From Herbaspirillum huttiense (GTDB taxonomy: Bacteria > Pseudomonadota > Gammaproteobacteria > Burkholderiales > Burkholderiaceae_D), in contig NZ_CP037993.1 of NCBI RefSeq assembly GCF_004367745.1, positions 5,332,001 to 5,396,000 of the forward strand: DNA of 64,000 nucleotides, written 5' to 3'. The notes under the pieces are model-generated. The model saw only the letters and a program-made list of their open reading frames with translations. It searched no databases and had not been told where the DNA came from. Shown piece after piece: positions 46,993-55,389 of the stretch. The first letter of the stretch is position 1; the number at the start of each line of letters is the position of its first letter. A program made the position numbers and the translations under genes.

Positions 46993-47403
46993 ATGCGCAT
47001 TTCTTTCCGCACCCTTTCCGCCCTGTGCAGCATCGCCACCATCGGCACCCTGGCCGTCTTCGCGTCGGCGTTCAGCCAGAGCGCCTATGCCGCCTCGGCC
47101 AGTGAACTGGACCAGGCCCTGTCCCCCCATCGTGCCATGGTGCGCGCGGCACTGGCCCCCCGGACCGGCAGCGTGAATGACAGCGGAAACACCATGCAAC
47201 TGGCTTCCAACAGCGAATCTCCCTCCTGCCGCAGCCTGCGCATGCAAGCGGAGCGCGCGCGCACCGGCGATCCGAGCAACGTGCAACGCGCCCCCGTGCC
47301 GGGTACCTGGCGCGATGGCCGCTTCACCATGAACGGACCGGGCAACATCGAGTATGGCGAACGCGCCCGCATCGAATCGCGGTACATGAGCGAGTGCCGC
47401 TGA
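46993..47403 (+). CDS. Small secreted protein of unknown function
   Basis: This 136-residue protein has a convincing signal peptide (n-region MRISFRTL, hydrophobic core ICSIATIG-like around residues 10-25, cleavage after SAYA near 33). The mature part is hydrophilic, has two cysteines (CRSLRM and the penultimate C) that could form a disulfide, and contains NMQLASNSESPS and RFTMNGPGN segments. I do not recognise the family. GAGGAG precedes the ATG, and a strong terminator follows, so it is a real single-gene unit. Confidence 0.75.
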   Translation: MRISFRTLSALCSIATIGTLAVFASAFSQSAYAASASELDQALSPHRAMVRAALAPRTGSVNDSGNTMQLASNSESPSCRSLRMQAERARTGDPSNVQRAPVPGTWRDGRFTMNGPGNIEYGERARIESRYMSECR

Positions 47404-47760
47404 AAATCTTAGTTTTTCCTTGCTGCATCTCTCCTGTTGGCAGACCTTCATGGTCTGCCTTTTTTGCATTGACCTTGCAAAACGCTGACAAGAGCATCTC
47501 TCCAACGCCCGCTTCTGGTGCGACTTTCCAGTCAGTGCTTTGTCAGTTTCCCGTGCGGCGCGATCTTTCCGCGTGACGAATAACGAAGTCGAACCTTTCT
47601 CCATGGCCGTGCTCGAAACCTAACAATGCACGGTGGCCTGGCATGGCCTGCGCTGTTACATCCCATCACAATTCTGCAGTCAACTGCGCATCGCCGCGTG
47701 TCGTTAGCCAGGCTATCGCAACGCGTTTTCCGTGCGCCGTCACGGATCGAGGACTTCATC
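47404..47760. other. Intergenic region before the DUF3300 gene
   Basis: This 357-base gap holds the terminator at 47439-47465 and a CTTAGTTTTTC motif at 47408-47418. The remainder probably contains the promoter of the DUF3300 gene, but I find no convincing -35/-10 pair. No short gene or RNA is evident. Confidence 0.4.
47439..47465 (+). terminator. Terminator of the small secreted protein gene
   Basis: Arms GGCAGACC and GGTCTGCC (47439-47446, 47452-47459) with a 5-base loop are followed by six T residues. Confidence 0.9.
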
Positions 47761-49455
47761 ATGACAACAAGAAACAGATCTTCCGCCATCATCGTTTCGG
47801 CTTCGCTGCTCGGTGCAGTGCTGGCCCTCTCCGCCTGCCAGAAGCAGGACGCCGTCCCGCCCACCGCAGCTGCCGCACCGGCTACGCCGACCACGCCGCC
47901 CTACACGCCGCCCACGGCCGAGCAACTGTCGCAGATGGTGGCACCCATCGCCCTGTTCCCGGACAAGCTGGTGGCGCAAGTGCTGGCCGGGGCCACCTAC
48001 CCGGACCAGATCGTCGCCGCCAACCAGTGGCTGGGACAGAATGGCGCGCTCAAGGGCGATATCCTGCAGGCAGCCGAAGACAAGCAGCCCTGGGATGTCA
48101 GCGTGAAATCGCTCACCATGTTCCCGGCGGTCCTGTCGCAGATGGCTGCCAATCCCGACTGGACGCGCTCGCTGGGCGATGCCTTCGTCAATGATCCCAA
48201 CGATGTGATGAATGCCATCCAGGCCCTGCGCCTGCGTGCGCAACAGGCCGGCAATCTCAAGAGTTCCTCGCAGCTGAAGGTGGTCAGCACGGTACGCAGC
48301 AGCGACACCGTGCGGGTGGAAGATGCGCCCGCGCCGCGCACCGTCTACGCCGGTGCCCCGGTGATCCCGCCGCCGCCGCAGACCATCGTCATCGAATCCA
48401 GCCAGCCGGATACGGTCTACGTGCCGGCCTACAACCCGGCCGTGGTCTATGGTCCGCCGGTGCCGGTGTATCCGGGCTATGCCTATCGTCCGCCCAGCCC
48501 GGTGGCCAATGAAGTGGTGGTGGGTGCACTGTCCTTCGGCGTGGGCGTGTTCGTGGGCGAGGCCATCAGTCATCACAGTGACTGGGGATGGCATGACTGG
48601 GGCATGCATTGGGGTGGCGGTGGCGGCGGCGATCGCCCGTCCGGCGACTGGCAGCGGCCGGCTGTGGTCTACAAGAACACCACCTATGTCTCGCACTCGA
48701 CCACCGTGATCAATCGCGTGACCAACAACAACGTGACGGTCAACAATACGCGCGTGGTGAACAACAACGTGAACAACGTCAGCAACGTCAGCAATGTCAG
48801 CAACGTGAACAACGTGCGCAATGTCGACGAGCGCAACGTCAACAACCAGACCCGCATCGACAATCGCCGCGAACAGGTGGCACCGGCGGCCATGAGCATG
48901 CCGCATTTCACGGCCAGCGATGCACGTCCCGGCGCGATGCCGTCACTGCGCGCGCAGGAAACTCAGCAGAAGATGGCGCTGACCAACCTGCATGCACAGC
49001 CGCAGGCGCAGAAGGAAGCCGTGCAGGCAACAGGTGCGCGCCCGCATCAGGAAGCGCCACAACAGGCAGAGCGCGAGCAGCAGGAGCAACGCCAACTGCA
49101 GCAGCAACAACAGGAGCAGCGCGCGCAGAAGGAACCGCAGGCAGCACACGAACGTGAACAGGCCCAACAGAATGCCGCGCAACAAGCCCGCCAGCAGGCA
49201 GAGGAAAGAAAGGCCCAGGCGATGAAGCAGGAAAACCTTCATCCGCAGATGCAGGCGCATGCTGCCGCCGCGCCCCGTGAAGAACGTCCGCCGCAGCACG
49301 AACAGAAGGCCGCCCCCGAGCGGCATGAGGCAGCTGCCCATGCACAGGAAGCGCACGCGCAAGCGAAGCACGAGGCGGCCAAACACGAGGAAGACAGGCG
49401 CGCCAACGACAAGCATGAAGGCGAGAAGCACGAGGGAGAAAAGCACAACGGCTGA
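47761..49455 (+). CDS. DUF3300 lipoprotein with Asn-Val repeats and Gln/His/Glu-rich tail
   Basis: This 564-residue protein starts with a lipoprotein signal (LLGAVLALSAC, Cys about 26), then a Pro-rich linker, the DUF3300 domain (about 55-270; PIALFPDKLVAQVLAGATYPDQI, WDVSVKSLTMFPAVL, DTVYVPAYNPAVVYGPP), a Gly/Trp/His-rich stretch (WGWHDWGMHWGGGGGGD) and a low-complexity Asn/Val repeat zone (about 335-365). The last 170 residues are Gln, His, Glu and Ala rich and probably coiled or disordered. DUF3300 function is unknown; an envelope location is clear. The ATG at 47761 is chosen because it directly leads into the signal peptide. Confidence 0.85.
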   Translation: MTTRNRSSAIIVSASLLGAVLALSACQKQDAVPPTAAAAPATPTTPPYTPPTAEQLSQMVAPIALFPDKLVAQVLAGATYPDQIVAANQWLGQNGALKGDILQAAEDKQPWDVSVKSLTMFPAVLSQMAANPDWTRSLGDAFVNDPNDVMNAIQALRLRAQQAGNLKSSSQLKVVSTVRSSDTVRVEDAPAPRTVYAGAPVIPPPPQTIVIESSQPDTVYVPAYNPAVVYGPPVPVYPGYAYRPPSPVANEVVVGALSFGVGVFVGEAISHHSDWGWHDWGMHWGGGGGGDRPSGDWQRPAVVYKNTTYVSHSTTVINRVTNNNVTVNNTRVVNNNVNNVSNVSNVSNVNNVRNVDERNVNNQTRIDNRREQVAPAAMSMPHFTASDARPGAMPSLRAQETQQKMALTNLHAQPQAQKEAVQATGARPHQEAPQQAEREQQEQRQLQQQQQEQRAQKEPQAAHEREQAQQNAAQQARQQAEERKAQAMKQENLHPQMQAHAAAAPREERPPQHEQKAAPERHEAAAHAQEAHAQAKHEAAKHEEDRRANDKHEGEKHEGEKHNG

Positions 49456-49495
49456 GGCCGTGAGCCCCTTCCTCGCATCGCTGAGTAGCAACACA

Positions 49496-49525
49496 AAGGG
49501 CCGCTTCCATGCGGCCCTTCGTGTT
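49496..49525. terminator. Hairpin between the DUF3300 and GNAT genes
   Basis: Perfect 9-base arms AAGGGCCGC and GCGGCCCTT (49496-49504, 49511-49519) lie between two convergent genes. The T-runs are short (GTGTTT; TTTGTG), so it is a moderate bidirectional terminator. Confidence 0.7.
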
Positions 49526-49539
49526 TGACGCTGCGGCAA

Positions 49540-50061
49540 TCAGCTGCCGATGTTGTCGGGATCAGTGCGCTGATCCAGCGTCAGTTGCAGGAAGGCCAGG
49601 TCCAGCCACTTGCCGAACTTGGTGCCGACCTGCGGCATGTGGCCGACCTGCTCGAAGCCGAGCTTCTTGTGCAGGGCGATGGAGCCGACGTTGCTGGCAT
49701 CGATGGCGGCCACCATGACGTGTTTGCCAACGGCGCGCGCACGCGGGATCAGCGCTTGCATCAGGGCCACGCCCAGGCCTTCGCCACGGTGCTCCTTGTG
49801 GACGTAGACCGAATGTTCCACCGAATGGCGGAAACCATCGAAGGGACGCCAGTCACCGAAGCTCGCATAGCCCAGTACCTTGTCGCCCTCCACCGCCACC
49901 AGCACCGGATAGCCCAGTTGGCGACGGGCCGCCAGCCAGTCCTGGCGGTTCTGGTCGTCCACCAGCTTGTCGCTCCAGATGGCCGTGGTATTGACCACGG
50001 CGTCGTTGAAGATCAGGGTGATGCCGGGGATGTCGGCAGGGGTAGCGTCGCGAATCTGCAT
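49540..50061 (-). CDS. GNAT acetyltransferase, phosphinothricin-acetyltransferase-like
   Basis: This 173-residue GNAT enzyme is of the Pat/YncA group, which acetylates phosphinothricin, methionine sulfoximine or similar small amines. It begins MQIRDATPADIPGI and shows the group motifs SVYVHKEHRGEGLGVALMQALI (acetyl-CoA loop, about 95-115; H-R-G-E-G-L-G core) and IDASNVGSIALHKKLGF. The ATG at 50061 gives the family length; upstream reading has no ribosome site. It stands alone on the minus strand. Confidence 0.88.
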   Translation of the reverse strand: MQIRDATPADIPGITLIFNDAVVNTTAIWSDKLVDDQNRQDWLAARRQLGYPVLVAVEGDKVLGYASFGDWRPFDGFRHSVEHSVYVHKEHRGEGLGVALMQALIPRARAVGKHVMVAAIDASNVGSIALHKKLGFEQVGHMPQVGTKFGKWLDLAFLQLTLDQRTDPDNIGS

Positions 50062-50499
50062 GGTGTCTCGGTCTCGGAATTCGGGGTCTGCAGCGACAAT
50101 GCTGCGGATGAGCAGTGTAGCCGAAGACGGCCATGGCAGGATCTTGCCGCGGGGCAGCGTCTTAAGACATCTGACAACTAGAGGTGTTAGAATGCGTGCG
50201 CTCATCCATAGAGCAACCCGCCTGGCCTGATTGACCGTGGCCAGGACCGGGAACCACAAGAAATGCCAGCCCCGCAAGCTGGACGCAAGATCGGAGACGC
50301 GTTGACCCACTCTGAGATTGCGACCCATGACCCATTCCATTGCAACGACGTCTCATCCTGCGCAGGCCGCTCCACGCGGCATTGCGGGTGCCGGCGCGCG
50401 TGCCGTGCAGCGGTCATGGCGGGCGCAGTCCTGCCCGATGCGTCCTTGTCCCGATGCCTCGCGCAGCTTGTTTTCCACCCACTCCACTTTGCTCACATC
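50062..50499. other. Long upstream region of the gluconate dehydrogenase operon
   Basis: This 438-base gap contains an imperfect dyad, CTGACAACT/AGGTGTTAG (50171-50190), overlapping a TTAGAAT -10-like box (50187-50193). Two hairpins follow: CCTGGCC/GGCCAGG (50221-50227, 50239-50245) and CCAGC/GCTGG (50266-50270, 50278-50282). If the promoter is real, the operon has a leader of about 300 bases. I do not recognise a riboswitch class. Confidence 0.4.
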
Positions 50500-51213
50500 A
50501 TGACCACCAAGTTCAGTCCCTCGCGGCGTGCCGTCCTCGCGGCCACCGCAGCGGCAGTGCCGCTAGTCTCGCTGCCCCTGCTCAAGCAGGCCCGGGCCGA
50601 TGGCCTGGAAGGCATCGAGCTGCAACACTACCAGCCGGTGTTCTTCAATGCCGCCCAATGGCTCTTCATCCTGGCCGCCTGCGACCGCCTGATCCCCGCC
50701 GAAGGGCGCGGGCCGGGCGCGCTGGAAACCAATGTGCCGGTCTTCATCGACCAGCAATTGCATGCCGGCCTGGGCAGCGACATCTACCAGCAGGGGCCGC
50801 ATCAGACCGATGCACCGGCTACGCTGGGCTTCCAGATTCCCTACGCGCCGCAGGACGTCTACCGCATCGGCATCGACCTGACCCAGCAGATTAGCCAGCA
50901 ACAGCATGGCAAGCGCTTCGAGCAGCTGGAGGCCAAGGACAAGGATGCCCTGCTGACCTCGCTGCAGAAGAACGCTGCGGACTTTGCCGCGCTGGGCGAG
51001 AAGGCGATGAAGCCTTCGCAGTTCTTCGGGCAGCTGCTGGGCGATACCAAGAACGGCTACCTGGCCGATCCCATGTACGGCGGCAACAAGGACATGAAGG
51101 CCTGGGTCGCCATCGGCTTCCCCGGTGCGCGTGCGGCCTATACCGAATGGGTGGACCAGCACAACGTGAAGTATCCGCTGGGACCGGTGAGCCTGTCGGG
51201 CAAGCGCGCCTGA
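50500..51213 (+). CDS. Gluconate 2-dehydrogenase subunit 3 (gamma, Tat-exported)
   Basis: This 237-residue small subunit of a membrane FAD dehydrogenase carries a twin-arginine signal (SPSRRAVLAATAAAVP) that exports the folded flavin subunit with it. The mature domain has the subunit-3 pattern AAQWLFILAACDRLIPAEGRGPGALE and a C-terminal GGNKDMKAWVAIGFPGA motif. It is followed after 53 bases by the GMC flavoprotein gene and then the cytochrome, the standard gamma-alpha-beta order. It is needed for export and maturation rather than catalysis. Confidence 0.9.
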   Translation: MTTKFSPSRRAVLAATAAAVPLVSLPLLKQARADGLEGIELQHYQPVFFNAAQWLFILAACDRLIPAEGRGPGALETNVPVFIDQQLHAGLGSDIYQQGPHQTDAPATLGFQIPYAPQDVYRIGIDLTQQISQQQHGKRFEQLEAKDKDALLTSLQKNAADFAALGEKAMKPSQFFGQLLGDTKNGYLADPMYGGNKDMKAWVAIGFPGARAAYTEWVDQHNVKYPLGPVSLSGKRA

Positions 51214-51266
51214 TGCGCGGCCCCGTCTCCTCGTTCACGCCTGCAACCTCTTACTGACTTAATTCA

Positions 51267-53039
51267 ATGCCTAACATTACCAACGACGACGTCGACGTCG
51301 TCATCGTCGGCCTCGGCTGGGCCGGCTCCCTGATGGCCATCGAACTGGCCCAGGCCGGCCTGAAGGTACGCGCCCTGGAGCGCGGACCGGACCGTCCGCC
51401 CGAAGACTTCGCCTATCCCAAGCCGGCCGACCAGTACGGCTACGCCACCCGCAACAAGGTCTTCGCCACCCCGCGCGATGCTGCGCTGACGGTGCGCTAC
51501 AACACCGCGCAGCAGGCGCTGCCGACCCGCAAGTGGGGCGCTTTCGCGCCCGGTACCGGCGTCGGCGGCTCGGGCCTGCACTGGACGGCGGTGCTGATCC
51601 GCGCCACACCGACTGACCTCAAGCTCAAGACCTACGCCGACCAGGCCTACAAGCACAGCAGTCTCGATCCCGAGATGCGCATCAAGGATTTCCCCTTCAC
51701 CTGGAACGAGATCGAGCCGCACTACGATTTCTTCGACAAGGTCTGCGGCCTGTCGGGCAATACCGGCAACCTGCGCGGCCAGATCCAGCCGGGCGGCGAT
51801 CCTTTCGAAGGACCGCGCTCGAACCCCTATCCGCTGCCGGCGCTGCACGACACCTACAACAACACCCTGTTCGCCGATGTGGCGCGCAAGCTGGGCTACC
51901 ATCCCTTCCCCAATCCCTCGGCCAATGTTTCGCAGGCCTGGACCAATCCGTATGGCGCACAAATTGCACCTTGCAACTATTGCGGTTTCTGCAGCAAGTA
52001 TCCCTGCCTGAACTATTCCAAGGCCTCGCCGCAGACCACCATCCTGGATGTAGTCAAGCGCCTGCCCAACTTCGATTACAAGGTCAACGCCAACGTCATC
52101 CGCGTGGACCTGCACGCCGACAAGAAGACCGCACGCGGCGTGACCTACATCGACGAGAACATGAAGGAAGTGTTCCAGCCGGCCAAGATCGTGATCCTCT
52201 CCAGCTTCCAGTTCGCCAACGTGCGCCTGATGCTGCTCTCGGGCATCGGCAAGCCCTATGACCCGATCACCGAGACCGGCGTCATCGGCCGCAACTATGC
52301 CTTCCTCTCCAATGGCGGGGCGACGCTGTTCTTCAAGGACAAGCACTTCAATTCCTTTGCCACGGCCGGTGCCACCGGCGAAATGTTCAACGACATCTCG
52401 CCCGGCAACTTCGACGATGGCATCAAGCTGGGCTTCATCGGCGGTGCCAAGATCCACAGTTCGCAAGCCTCGGGCGCGCCGATCGGCACGGCGCTGCCGC
52501 CGGGCACACCGAGCTGGGGACGCGGCTGGAAGGAAGGCATGATCGACTGGTACGACCATTCCATGAAGATCAGCATCACCACCACCTGCATGTCCTATCG
52601 CGGCCACTTCCTGGACCTGGATCCGAACTACAAGGACCCGTGGGGGCAGCCGCTGTTGCGCATGACCTTCGACTGGAGACAGAACGAACTGAAGCTGCAA
52701 CGCTACCTGCGCGACATCGTGCTCAAGATTTCCAAGGAGCTCAATCCGGACCACATGTCGGAAAGTTTCCTGGCCCTGGATTCGCATTGGGACATCACCA
52801 AGTACGTCTCCACCCACAATGTGGGCGGCGCGATCATGGGCGATTCGCCGCGCGATTCGGCCTTGAACAAGTACCTGCAATCCTGGGATGTGCACAACGT
52901 CTTCGTCCCCGGCGGCAATGCCTTCCCGCAGAACTTCCAGGCCAATCCGACGGCTACCATCGGGGCCATCACGCTCATGGCCGCGCACGCCATCAAGACG
53001 CAGTACCTGAAGAACCCCGGCCCGCTGGTCCAGGCATGA
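51267..53039 (+). CDS. GMC-family FAD flavoprotein subunit of gluconate 2-dehydrogenase
   Basis: This 590-residue flavoprotein oxidises gluconate (or a related sugar/polyol) in the periplasm. The FAD-binding GLGWAG is near residue 15-20 and a TGVGGSGLHW segment near 98. A Cys cluster CNYCGFCSKYPC (about 237-248) matches the iron-sulfur site of FAD glucose/gluconate dehydrogenases. C-terminal GMC residues include STHNVGGAIMG and GNAFPQNFQANPTATI with the catalytic His/Asn pair region. It has no signal of its own and hitchhikes on subunit 3. Length fits gluconate better than glucose dehydrogenase (about 540). Confidence 0.9.
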   Translation: MPNITNDDVDVVIVGLGWAGSLMAIELAQAGLKVRALERGPDRPPEDFAYPKPADQYGYATRNKVFATPRDAALTVRYNTAQQALPTRKWGAFAPGTGVGGSGLHWTAVLIRATPTDLKLKTYADQAYKHSSLDPEMRIKDFPFTWNEIEPHYDFFDKVCGLSGNTGNLRGQIQPGGDPFEGPRSNPYPLPALHDTYNNTLFADVARKLGYHPFPNPSANVSQAWTNPYGAQIAPCNYCGFCSKYPCLNYSKASPQTTILDVVKRLPNFDYKVNANVIRVDLHADKKTARGVTYIDENMKEVFQPAKIVILSSFQFANVRLMLLSGIGKPYDPITETGVIGRNYAFLSNGGATLFFKDKHFNSFATAGATGEMFNDISPGNFDDGIKLGFIGGAKIHSSQASGAPIGTALPPGTPSWGRGWKEGMIDWYDHSMKISITTTCMSYRGHFLDLDPNYKDPWGQPLLRMTFDWRQNELKLQRYLRDIVLKISKELNPDHMSESFLALDSHWDITKYVSTHNVGGAIMGDSPRDSALNKYLQSWDVHNVFVPGGNAFPQNFQANPTATIGAITLMAAHAIKTQYLKNPGPLVQA

Positions 53040-53053
53040 AGGGGGGAGAGAAC

Positions 53054-54328
53054 ATGAAAAAAATGACTTCATTGCTGGCCGGACTGGCGTTGTCGCTGGG
53101 CGTGCTGGGTGTGTTCAATGTGGCGCAGGCGGCCGATCAGGATACGGTGGCGCGCGGCCAATACCTGGCGCGTGCCGGCGACTGCATGGCCTGCCACAGC
53201 GCTGCCGGCAAGCCGGCCTATTCGGGTGGACTGGCCATCGACAGCGGCCATGGCATCATCTATTCCACCAACATCACGCCGGACAAGGAACACGGCATCG
53301 GCAACTACAGCGAAGCCCAGTTCTCAGCGGCCGTGCGCCATGGCGTGCGCGCCGATGGCACGCAGCTCTATCCGGCCATGCCCTACCCCAGCTATGCCAA
53401 GGTGAGTGACGAGGACATCCATGCCCTCTACACCTACTTCATGCAAGGGGTGAAACCGGTGGCCTCCACGCCGCCGGCCAGCAGCATGAGCTTCCCCTTC
53501 AACATCCGCTGGGGGATGAAGCTGTGGAATGTCTTCTTCGCCAATGACAAGCCGTTCAAGGAGCAGGACGGCTGGAGCGCCGAGATCAAGCGTGGTGCCT
53601 ATCTGGCCGAGGGCCTGGGCCACTGCGGCAGCTGCCACACCCCGCGCGGGTTCGCCATGAACGAGAAGGCCAGCGACAGCAGCCAGGCGCAGTTCCTCTC
53701 GGGTGGTGATCTCAATGGCTGGGCCGTACCGTCGCTGCGCGGCATGCCGCACTGGAGCGCGCAGGACATCGTCGACTACCTGCAGACCGGCCGCAACAAG
53801 ACTGCGTCAGTGGCCGGCGAGATGAGCCTGGTGGTGGAACACAGCACGGCGCACCTGAAGCCGGAAGACCTGCAGTCCATCGCCGCTTACCTGAAGACGC
53901 TCTCGCCGGTGGCCTCCTCCAGCAGCGGGCGCGTCACGCCGCAAGGGGCCGAGGCTACCACGAAGAAACTCACGGCCGCCAAGGACCTGAGCCTGGGCGA
54001 GCGCCTGTACCTGGACAATTGCGCGGCCTGCCACTTCGTCAATGGCAAGGGCGCGCCGGGCATCTTCCCGGTGCTCGATGGCGCGACCGTGGTCAATGCC
54101 GACAATCCCAGCGCATTGCTGCACGTGATCCTGGCCGGGGCGCGCACGCCGTCCACCGAGAAGGCACCGTCGATCCTGGTCATGCCGGGCTTTGCCCATC
54201 GCCTCTCCGACAAGGAAGCGGCGGAACTGGCCAGCTTCGTGCGCCAGGGCTGGAGCAACCAGGCAGGGGCCGTGTCGGAGAAGGAAGTGAAGCGGATGCG
54301 CGAGGGCCTGGCCAAGCACGGGTCCTGA
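53054..54328 (+). CDS. Triheme cytochrome c subunit of gluconate 2-dehydrogenase
   Basis: This 424-residue membrane-anchored cytochrome passes electrons from the flavoprotein to ubiquinone or an oxidase. Three heme c sites are present: CMACH (about 43), CGSCH (about 195) and CAACH (about 325). A signal peptide (LLAGLALSLGVLGVFNVAQA) directs export. The ATG at 53054 follows GGGGGGAG; an ATG at 53036 overlapping the preceding stop is an alternative. A strong terminator follows, closing the operon. Confidence 0.92.
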   Translation: MKKMTSLLAGLALSLGVLGVFNVAQAADQDTVARGQYLARAGDCMACHSAAGKPAYSGGLAIDSGHGIIYSTNITPDKEHGIGNYSEAQFSAAVRHGVRADGTQLYPAMPYPSYAKVSDEDIHALYTYFMQGVKPVASTPPASSMSFPFNIRWGMKLWNVFFANDKPFKEQDGWSAEIKRGAYLAEGLGHCGSCHTPRGFAMNEKASDSSQAQFLSGGDLNGWAVPSLRGMPHWSAQDIVDYLQTGRNKTASVAGEMSLVVEHSTAHLKPEDLQSIAAYLKTLSPVASSSSGRVTPQGAEATTKKLTAAKDLSLGERLYLDNCAACHFVNGKGAPGIFPVLDGATVVNADNPSALLHVILAGARTPSTEKAPSILVMPGFAHRLSDKEAAELASFVRQGWSNQAGAVSEKEVKRMREGLAKHGS

Positions 54329-54361
54329 TCTGCTGCGCAAATCGTCGCTGTGAAAGAAAAG

Positions 54362-54390
54362 GCTCGCATGGCAACATGCGGGCTTTTTTT
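54362..54390 (+). terminator. Terminator of the gluconate dehydrogenase operon
   Basis: Arms GCTCGCATG and CATGCGGGC (54362-54370, 54375-54383; one G-T pair) with a 4-base loop are followed by seven T residues. Confidence 0.9.
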
Positions 54391-54433
54391 ACGCGGCTGT
54401 CACGCCATGCCGGCTGCAAGTTGATTGACCACG

Positions 54434-54916
54434 ATGAACGATCGCGCCACTATAGCGCCCAGGCAATTCTTCTTGAAAGCACGCATGCTCCCTACCTACG
54501 GTGCCACCTATCGCGGCAAGCACATCAGCGTCTCCTGTACGCAGCAACGCGATGGCGACGTCCTTTGCACCGTGCAGATCGATGGCGAACCGGCCCCCGG
54601 CCTGCACGGCAATCCCTTCGCTTCGGTGGCCTCGGCACAGGTGGCCGGTGTGGGTTACGCGCGTGCGGTGATCGATACCCAGCTCGACAATGACGTGGCC
54701 GAGCATCACGGTTATTTCATCCGGGTCAGCAGCAGGGAACAGATCGACGGTACCTGGGTCGGCAGTTACCAGCTGCATCGCAATGACAACCCGGTCGCCT
54801 TCCGGCGCGTGGTGTGCGAGGACTTTCGCGGCAATACCTCGGTGGAGGCAGAACAGTATGCGATGGCCACGGCCTTCGTGGCGGTAGACGCCGACGTCAA
54901 GGCCGGCAAGCTCTGA
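54434..54916 (+). CDS. Hypothetical protein, 160 residues
   Basis: This is an unrecognised soluble protein. It has no signal peptide or membrane segment. The sequence alternates short beta-type stretches (GATYRGKHISVSCTQQ, GTWVGSYQLHRND) and ends with an alanine-rich helix (EAEQYAMATAFVAVDAD). Start is uncertain: ATG 54434, a TTG nine bases earlier, or ATG 54485 are possible and none has a good ribosome site. Codon use matches the neighbours, which supports it as coding. Confidence 0.6.
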   Translation: MNDRATIAPRQFFLKARMLPTYGATYRGKHISVSCTQQRDGDVLCTVQIDGEPAPGLHGNPFASVASAQVAGVGYARAVIDTQLDNDVAEHHGYFIRVSSREQIDGTWVGSYQLHRNDNPVAFRRVVCEDFRGNTSVEAEQYAMATAFVAVDADVKAGKL

Positions 54917-54931
54917 GCGGACGGGAAGGCT

Positions 54932-55264
54932 TCAGGCCGCCTTCTTGCGGCGGGCGGGCAGCTTGTCGTGCTGGGCCAGGATGGCCGACAGCAAACCCGG
55001 AAAACGCTGCTCGATATCGGCGCTGCGCAAGGTGTTGATGTGGGTGGTGCCATTGCTCTCGGTACGCACCAGGCCGGCTTCGCGCAAGACCTTGAAGTGG
55101 TGCGAGACGGTGGACTTGGGACGCCCGCCATCGAGTTCGCCGCAGGTCGCACATTCCACGCGCGCCAGGTGGCGCACGATCTCCAGGCGGATCGAATCGC
55201 TCAGCGCGTAGAGCACGCGCTCCAGCACGAACTCGGCAATCTCGGGATGTTTGTAGGGACGCAT
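54932..55264 (-). CDS. ArsR-family regulator divergent from xenA
   Basis: This 110-residue winged-helix repressor of the ArsR family has the recognition helix in RPKSTVSHHFKVLREAGLV. A CATC pair near residue 39 could bind metal or respond to oxidation or thiol-reactive compounds, although it is not the canonical ELCVCDL. The ATG at 55264 is preferred to a TTG two codons earlier. It diverges from xenA across 125 bases that hold an inverted repeat, so it most likely represses xenA and itself in response to electrophiles. Confidence 0.85.
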   Translation of the reverse strand: MRPYKHPEIAEFVLERVLYALSDSIRLEIVRHLARVECATCGELDGGRPKSTVSHHFKVLREAGLVRTESNGTTHINTLRSADIEQRFPGLLSAILAQHDKLPARRKKAA

Positions 55265-55302
55265 CTGCAAGATGATACACCCTGGGTTATACTCCTTCCA
55301 TA

Positions 55303-55320
55303 GTTCGAAGATTTACGAAC
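55303..55320. promoter_or_regulatory. Inverted repeat GTTCG-N8-CGAAC, candidate ArsR operator
   Basis: Perfect 5-base arms (55303-55307 and 55316-55320) lie midway between the divergent arsR-type and xenA genes, just downstream of a TATACT -10-like sequence (55289-55294). Binding here would block xenA transcription. Confidence 0.5.
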
Positions 55321-55389
55321 AAACGAAGCGAGTGCTGTGCCAGTGCAGCGCTTGTTGATCTCATTTTCATCATTGACAAGAAGCCACCC

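Noticed and set aside
50160..50330. Known riboswitch or tRNA in the gluconate dehydrogenase leader
   Set aside because: No cloverleaf and no consensus of a riboswitch class that I know could be matched; only simple hairpins are visible.
51264..53072. A 602-codon minus-strand frame opposite the GMC flavoprotein
   Set aside because: The plus strand has FAD and iron-sulfur motifs and fits the three-gene operon.
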